Below, one piece after another: positions 14,152 to 17,088 of a stretch of DNA of 17,088 bases. How positions within the stretch are numbered: position 1 is the first letter of the stretch; the number at the start of each line of letters is the position of its first letter. Source of the DNA: Clostridia bacterium (GTDB lineage: Bacteria; Bacillota; Clostridia; Christensenellales; Borkfalkiaceae); the NCBI GenBank assembly GCA_900769565.1, contig CAAGHC010000014.1, forward strand, positions 1-17,088, read 5' to 3'. The notes under the pieces are model-generated. The model saw nothing but the letters and a program-made list of their open reading frames with translations. It did no database searches and was not told the DNA's origin. The position numbers and the translations under genes were made by a program.

Positions 14152-14706
14152 ATGGATAGGCGAGAACGTAAAACGAGAACGGCAATTTTTACTGCATTTA
14201 TCGAGCTTGTTTCTAGGAAAAATTATAATAAAATAACCGTAGAAGAAATCATAAATTTAGCAAACGTTGGTCGAGCAACCTTTTATTCACACTTTGAAAC
14301 AAAAGATTATTTGTTAAAAGAGCTTGCAGAAGAATTATTTTGTCATATAATAGATTCAACTTTAGAAATCGAGAATAATCACGTACACATTTTTTCATGT
14401 GATGCGACGGATTCGGTTTTTTTACATTTACTAAAGCATATACAAAATAATGACAATAATATACTAAAGTTATTATCTAGCCAAAACAATGAACTGTTTT
14501 TGAACTATTTTAAGGCAAATTTATATAAACTTGTAAAACGTAATTTGAGTAAATTTGATAACAAGAACTATAAAATTTTACCTGAAAGTTTTATAATTAA
14601 TCATATAACTACTGTATTTGTTGAAACTGTAAAATGGTGGATTGATGACGGAATGAAGGCGTCGGCGCAAACCATTTATGAATACTTTATTTCAATTACT
14701 AAATGA
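14152..14706 (+). CDS. TetR/AcrR family transcriptional regulator
   Basis: A 184-aa one-component regulator. The N-terminal DNA-binding domain spans residues 5-52, with the helix-turn-helix at about 30-48 ending in the family hallmark GRATFYSHFETKDYLL. The C-terminal ligand and dimer domain (60-184) is diverse, as usual for the family, and contains several His and Cys residues (for example CHIID, NNHVHIFSCD at 65-84) that could bind metal; this is only suggestive. It is divergent from a CDF metal exporter and shares a palindromic operator with it, so metal-responsive control of that exporter is the simplest reading; SczA of Streptococcus pneumoniae, a TetR-family regulator of czcD, is a known precedent for this pairing. 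The ribosome binding site is weak (TAGG, 14140-14143). Confidence 0.9.
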   Translation: MDRRERKTRTAIFTAFIELVSRKNYNKITVEEIINLANVGRATFYSHFETKDYLLKELAEELFCHIIDSTLEIENNHVHIFSCDATDSVFLHLLKHIQNNDNNILKLLSSQNNELFLNYFKANLYKLVKRNLSKFDNKNYKILPESFIINHITTVFVETVKWWIDDGMKASAQTIYEYFISITK

Positions 14707-14756
14707 TAAAATGTTTTTAGATTTATTTTATTTAATCAAAAATTTTTTAAAATAAG

Positions 14757-14777
14757 GCAATTTAGATTGCATTTTTT
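14757..14777 (+). terminator. Weak terminator after the TetR gene
   Basis: GCAAT (14757-14761) pairs with ATTGC (14766-14770), loop TTAG, then ATTTTTT. The stem is only 5 bp. Its right arm overlaps the -35 box of the riboswitch promoter. Confidence 0.5.
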
Positions 14778-14795
14778 AATAAAATATATTACAAT
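14767..14795 (+). promoter_or_regulatory. Promoter of the glycine riboswitch transcript
   Basis: TTGCAT (14767-14772) and TACAAT (14790-14795) are 17 bp apart. Transcription would start near 14802 and give a leader of about 200 nt that contains the tandem riboswitch. Confidence 0.75.
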
Positions 14796-14828
14796 AACTA
14801 AAAATTAAATTTAAAGTTTGGTTGAATG

Positions 14829-14985
14829 AAAAAGTCGGGAGAGTATACGTGTTTACTGTATCACCGAAGGAGTAACGCTTTCAGGTAAAAGGACCGATTT
14901 TTGACAACACTTTGGAGAATGCCATAAAAGGCTACCGACGAAGCAATCTATTGATTAGAGAATCTTTCAGGTAAAAAGACGAAGT
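14829..14985 (+). ncRNA. Tandem glycine riboswitch (two aptamers)
   Basis: Two glycine aptamers in series. Aptamer 1 (14829-14902) has GGGAGAG, CACCGAAGGAGTAA and TTTCAGGTAAAAGGACCG, all standard gcvT-type core sequences; its P1 pairs TCGG (14835-14838) with CCGA (14894-14897), flanked by A and T runs. Aptamer 2 (14909-14985) has TTTGGAGAATGCC, GGCTACCGACGAAGCAA and TCTTTCAGGTAAAAAGAC; its P1 pairs ACTTTG (14909-14914) with CGAAGT (14980-14985). There is no terminator hairpin between aptamer 2 and the start codon, so control is probably at translation. It precedes a PF03458-type membrane gene, not gcvT. Confidence 0.95.
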
Positions 14986-14987
14986 TT

Positions 14988-14994
14988 AAGGTGG
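14988..14994 (+). promoter_or_regulatory. Riboswitch-controlled ribosome binding site and TTG start
   Basis: AAGGTGG, 6 nt before TTG 15001. AAGGTG (14988-14993) can pair with CACTTT (14908-14913), which overlaps the 5' strand of aptamer-2 P1. The two pairings exclude each other, so glycine binding would free the site. Confidence 0.6.
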
Positions 14995-15000
14995 TGTATT

Positions 15001-15648
15001 TTGAACTACGTCTTTTTTTGTTTGGAAATTTTTGGTATAATGGCATTTTCGATATCTGGTTCACTAGTTGCAATTAAAAATAAATTTGACGTTTTTGGCG
15101 TTATAATAGTTGGTGTAATTACTGCCGTTGGTGGTGGTATTACTAGGGATATTATAGTCGGCTGTACGCCACCTATAATATTTTCGAACGGCTATTTAAT
15201 TGCGATATCAATATTTGCGTCCCTTTGCACATTCCTTTTAGCATATCTTAAGCGTAAACGTTTCGTTCTATTACAAAATAAAATTGAATTAGTAAATAAT
15301 TATTTCGATGCTATAGGTCTTGCCGTTTTTACAATTTCTGGAATTGAAACAGTTTTTAATTATGGTTTTAGCGATAATTTTTTACTTTGCATTAGTATGG
15401 GTGTGTTAACAGGTGTAGGTGGTGGATTGTTACGTGATATTTTTACCGGTTCAGCGCCGTATATATTTACCAAACACGTTTACGCCTTAACTTCAATTAT
15501 AGGTGCTATTGCTTTTTATCTTTTAAGATTTTTTATTCCTATTAAAATTATTTCAACCGTAATAGGTATAGGTTTAATATTCATATTAAGAATTTTGGCA
15601 ACAAAATTTCGTTGGAAATTACCTAAAGCACATATTGACGAAGACTAA
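15001..15648 (+). CDS. TRIC/UPF0126 family membrane protein (PF03458, probable glycine-linked transporter)
   Basis: A 215-aa membrane protein with seven predicted helices made of two similar halves: GGGITRD at 44-50 and GGGLLRD at 140-146, 96 residues apart, each after a hydrophobic helix, and FGIMAFSISG (11-20) echoed by IGLAVFTISG (105-114). This is the bacterial UPF0126/YadS type, related to trimeric intracellular cation channels; the Pfam domain is called glycine transporter because of its frequent glycine-riboswitch association. TTG is accepted as start because AAGGTGG lies 6 nt upstream and the family's N-terminal helix begins at once; the next ATG (15040) would cut it. Regulation by glycine is strongly supported by the leader; whether glycine or a cation is transported is not shown by the sequence. 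Confidence 0.93.
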   Translation: MNYVFFCLEIFGIMAFSISGSLVAIKNKFDVFGVIIVGVITAVGGGITRDIIVGCTPPIIFSNGYLIAISIFASLCTFLLAYLKRKRFVLLQNKIELVNNYFDAIGLAVFTISGIETVFNYGFSDNFLLCISMGVLTGVGGGLLRDIFTGSAPYIFTKHVYALTSIIGAIAFYLLRFFIPIKIISTVIGIGLIFILRILATKFRWKLPKAHIDED

Positions 15649-15690
15649 TTTATTAAAAAATCTCATAACTATAACAAGTAAAAATAAATA

Positions 15691-15731
15691 AAAATCACGT
15701 TATTTTAAAATTTGTAAAATAACGTGATTTT
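15691..15731. terminator. Bidirectional terminator, TRIC gene versus PadR gene
   Basis: A perfect 17-bp stem (15691-15707 with 15715-15731, arm AAAATCACGTTATTTTA) and a 7-nt loop separate two convergent genes. On the minus strand a long T-rich tail follows; on the plus strand GTTTTAATT follows. Confidence 0.88.
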
Positions 15732-15766
15732 GTTTTAATTAATTATTAAAAACATAAACAATAATA

Positions 15767-16996
15767 CTATTTTTTCTTAATTAAGAATATTCCACTTTTA
15801 CATAAAAAATATCTAACTACAAAATAAGCTAAAACGTCTAAAAACAGCAAAGATGGAATAACAACTGCCATAATTAACGAGAATATATCTGAAAAATCTA
15901 GATTTGCAAGTAAATTTATTGCCATCGTAACTAAAAGCAAGTTGAAAACTACTATTGCAGAAGTTAAAATACTGTCTGCAGAAATACGTTTTGATATAGT
16001 TTTATGCGGATTTTTGATATAGATACCGAGCATTGCAACGGGGAATATTAAAAGTGCAATCCAAAACGAAATAGTTCTAGCGTTAAGACCTAAAACGTTA
16101 GGATATGCTAACGAAATAATCGCAAATTCAACTAATGCAATGAAAAAAGTAAATAAAGCTGAATAGAAATTTAATTTATTACTTAAAATTTTGCCAGCAT
16201 TTATTATAGATTCTTTAGAAGAAATTCTAATTTTATAACCTTCTTTTACTGCTTTTAGCGTTAAATCGCCAAAGTCAATTTTGCCGTTGTTATTCGACTT
16301 GTGGGCGTTGTAATCGGTTGTAGTGAGTGTTTCGTTAAACTTTTGTTTTTCCTGTACAGGTTCGGTTTTTTCCTTGTTTAACGGCTCTAATTCTTCAACT
16401 TGAGTGTTTTTTTGAATTGCAGTACTTTTAATTAATCCGTTAAGTATATTTCTAAAATTGATTTCTTGCTTATTATCCGTTTGTATAGGTTTTTCGTTTA
16501 CGGTTTTGGCTTGATTTTCTGGAAAAACTTGTGAATTAGGAACCGTAGGGGAAACTTCTTTGATAACTTCAACTTCTTTTACAACTTCAACAACTTTAGG
16601 TATTTCAACAATTTTAGGAACTTCTACAACTTTCTCAACGTATTCAGTTTTGTATACCGGTGCAGTCTCGCAGTCCATCAATTTATCAATAATTGCACGA
16701 GAATACGACCAACTTGATAAATTTTCTTCAACCGTTTTTTTGCCTTCAGCTGTTAATTCAAAAAACTTACGACGACCATTGTCGCTATCATTCCAATAGG
16801 ATTTTACAAATTTAAGTGATTCTAAACGTTTGAGAGAACTATAAAGAGTTGCTTGAATCATTTTATATTGTCCGCCACTTTTTTCTTCAACGCAGTCGCT
16901 AATTTGTTGCGCGTGCTTATCCGAATCCAAAAGAGTGTGTAAAATTATGGTGTCAATATGACCACGAATTAAATCACTGCTAATAGTTTGTTCCAT
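15767..16996 (-). CDS. Membrane-anchored PadR-family regulator with hexapeptide-repeat linker
   Basis: A 409-aa protein in three parts. Residues 1-100 are a PadR winged helix (RGHIDTIILHTLL, TLYSSLKRLESLKFV, GRRKFFELTAEGKKTVEE). Residues 120-148 are hexapeptide repeats of the form V-E-(V/I)-(P/V/I)-K-x, followed by a low-complexity polar linker to about 245. Residues 277-397 hold four likely membrane helices (about 277-297, 308-327, 341-363, 370-397), ending in a basic tail. Typical PadR proteins are about 110-180 aa and soluble. ATG 16996 is chosen over TTG 17011 because GGAG at 17009-17006 is a well-spaced ribosome binding site for it. The gene stands alone, with its own promoter and terminator; signal and targets are unknown. 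I infer a membrane-tethered sensor or regulator; the C-terminal domain is not a family I recognise. Confidence 0.88.
   Translation of the reverse strand: MEQTISSDLIRGHIDTIILHTLLDSDKHAQQISDCVEEKSGGQYKMIQATLYSSLKRLESLKFVKSYWNDSDNGRRKFFELTAEGKKTVEENLSSWSYSRAIIDKLMDCETAPVYKTEYVEKVVEVPKIVEIPKVVEVVKEVEVIKEVSPTVPNSQVFPENQAKTVNEKPIQTDNKQEINFRNILNGLIKSTAIQKNTQVEELEPLNKEKTEPVQEKQKFNETLTTTDYNAHKSNNNGKIDFGDLTLKAVKEGYKIRISSKESIINAGKILSNKLNFYSALFTFFIALVEFAIISLAYPNVLGLNARTISFWIALLIFPVAMLGIYIKNPHKTISKRISADSILTSAIVVFNLLLVTMAINLLANLDFSDIFSLIMAVVIPSLLFLDVLAYFVVRYFLCKSGIFLIKKK
16553..16639 (-). repeat. Hexapeptide repeat inside the PadR fusion
   Basis: Coding for residues 120-148: full units are VEVPKI, VEIPKV, VEVVKE and VEVIKE (residues 124-147), preceded by a partial VEKV. 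At DNA level the units are 18 bp and similar but not identical, so copy-number change by slippage is possible. Confidence 0.8.
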
Positions 16997-17005
16997 TAAA
17001 AACAA

Positions 17006-17009
17006 CTCC
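17006..17009 (-). promoter_or_regulatory. PadR gene ribosome binding site (decides start)
   Basis: GGAG on the minus strand, 9 nt before ATG 16996 and overlapping the alternative TTG at 17011. Confidence 0.6.
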
Positions 17010-17020
17010 AAAAATCTTTT

Positions 17021-17030
17021 CTAAATTTAG
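17021..17030. promoter_or_regulatory. Palindrome at the PadR promoter start site
   Basis: CTAAATTTAG is a perfect 10-bp palindrome that abuts and overlaps the -10 box by two bases and covers the expected start site. It could be an autoregulatory operator, but AT-rich palindromes of this size also occur by chance. Confidence 0.35.
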
Positions 17031-17057
17031 TATACAAGAAAAATAAGAATAAGTCAA
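17029..17057 (-). promoter_or_regulatory. Sigma-A promoter of the PadR gene
   Basis: On the minus strand TTGACT (17057-17052) and TATACT (17034-17029) are 17 bp apart. This is one of the best promoters in the window. Confidence 0.85.
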
Positions 17058-17088
17058 GTTATAATTTAAAATTTAATATTGAAAATAA

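Noticed and set aside
1..17088. CRISPR arrays, transposases, integrases, tRNA or rRNA genes
   Set aside because: I looked for spaced direct repeats, terminal inverted repeats with transposase motifs, and tRNA T-loop signatures and found none; the only repeats are those listed.

Overview
The window looks like a whole contig from an uncultured, spore-forming, low-GC Firmicute (Clostridia-like), probably an assembled metagenome. By eye it is about two-thirds A+T. Genes use ordinary TAA, TAG and TGA stops, so this is not a TGA-recoding Mollicute. The sporulation genes spoIVB and gerW(ytfJ), the tlyA-nadK-argR-recN order and the lysA-scpA-scpB-rluB order all point to the spore-forming Firmicutes; I cannot name a genus. 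The first 12 bases match the end of the Illumina adapter, so the left edge is a sequencing artefact that cuts into tlyA.

Layout. (1) 13-4264: 3'-part of tlyA, then nadK, argR, recN and a SAM methyltransferase, closed by a strong terminator; ARG-box-like sites and a promoter lie before nadK. (2) 4375-6619: spoIVB, then a secreted D,D-carboxypeptidase, each preceded by a CATATTA sequence resembling a forespore sigma-F/G -10 element. (3) 6752-8056: lysA as a single unit with a very good extended -10 promoter, phased upstream repeats and its own terminator. (4) 8144-10276: site-2 protease, scpA and scpB, overlapping, from one promoter. (5) 10361-13073: DUF2953 protein, gerW, a second D,D-carboxypeptidase and rluB. 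(6) 13102-14706: a CDF metal exporter (minus) divergent from a TetR regulator (plus), with a perfect 15-bp palindrome between them. (7) 14767-15648: promoter, tandem glycine riboswitch and a TRIC/UPF0126 'glycine transporter' gene starting with TTG. (8) 15767-17034: a minus-strand membrane-anchored PadR-type regulator with a hexapeptide repeat linker and its promoter.

How it works together. Most genes are housekeeping: rRNA methylation, NADP synthesis, arginine control, DNA repair, lysine/diaminopimelate synthesis, chromosome condensation and rRNA pseudouridylation. They are mixed with wall and spore genes in an order related to, but more compact than, that of Bacillus; spo0A after spoIVB and spmAB before rluB are absent. 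The right third is accessory: three small transport or regulatory modules, each with recognisable cis-acting control. The least conventional item is the PadR-membrane fusion; the most secure regulatory element is the glycine riboswitch.
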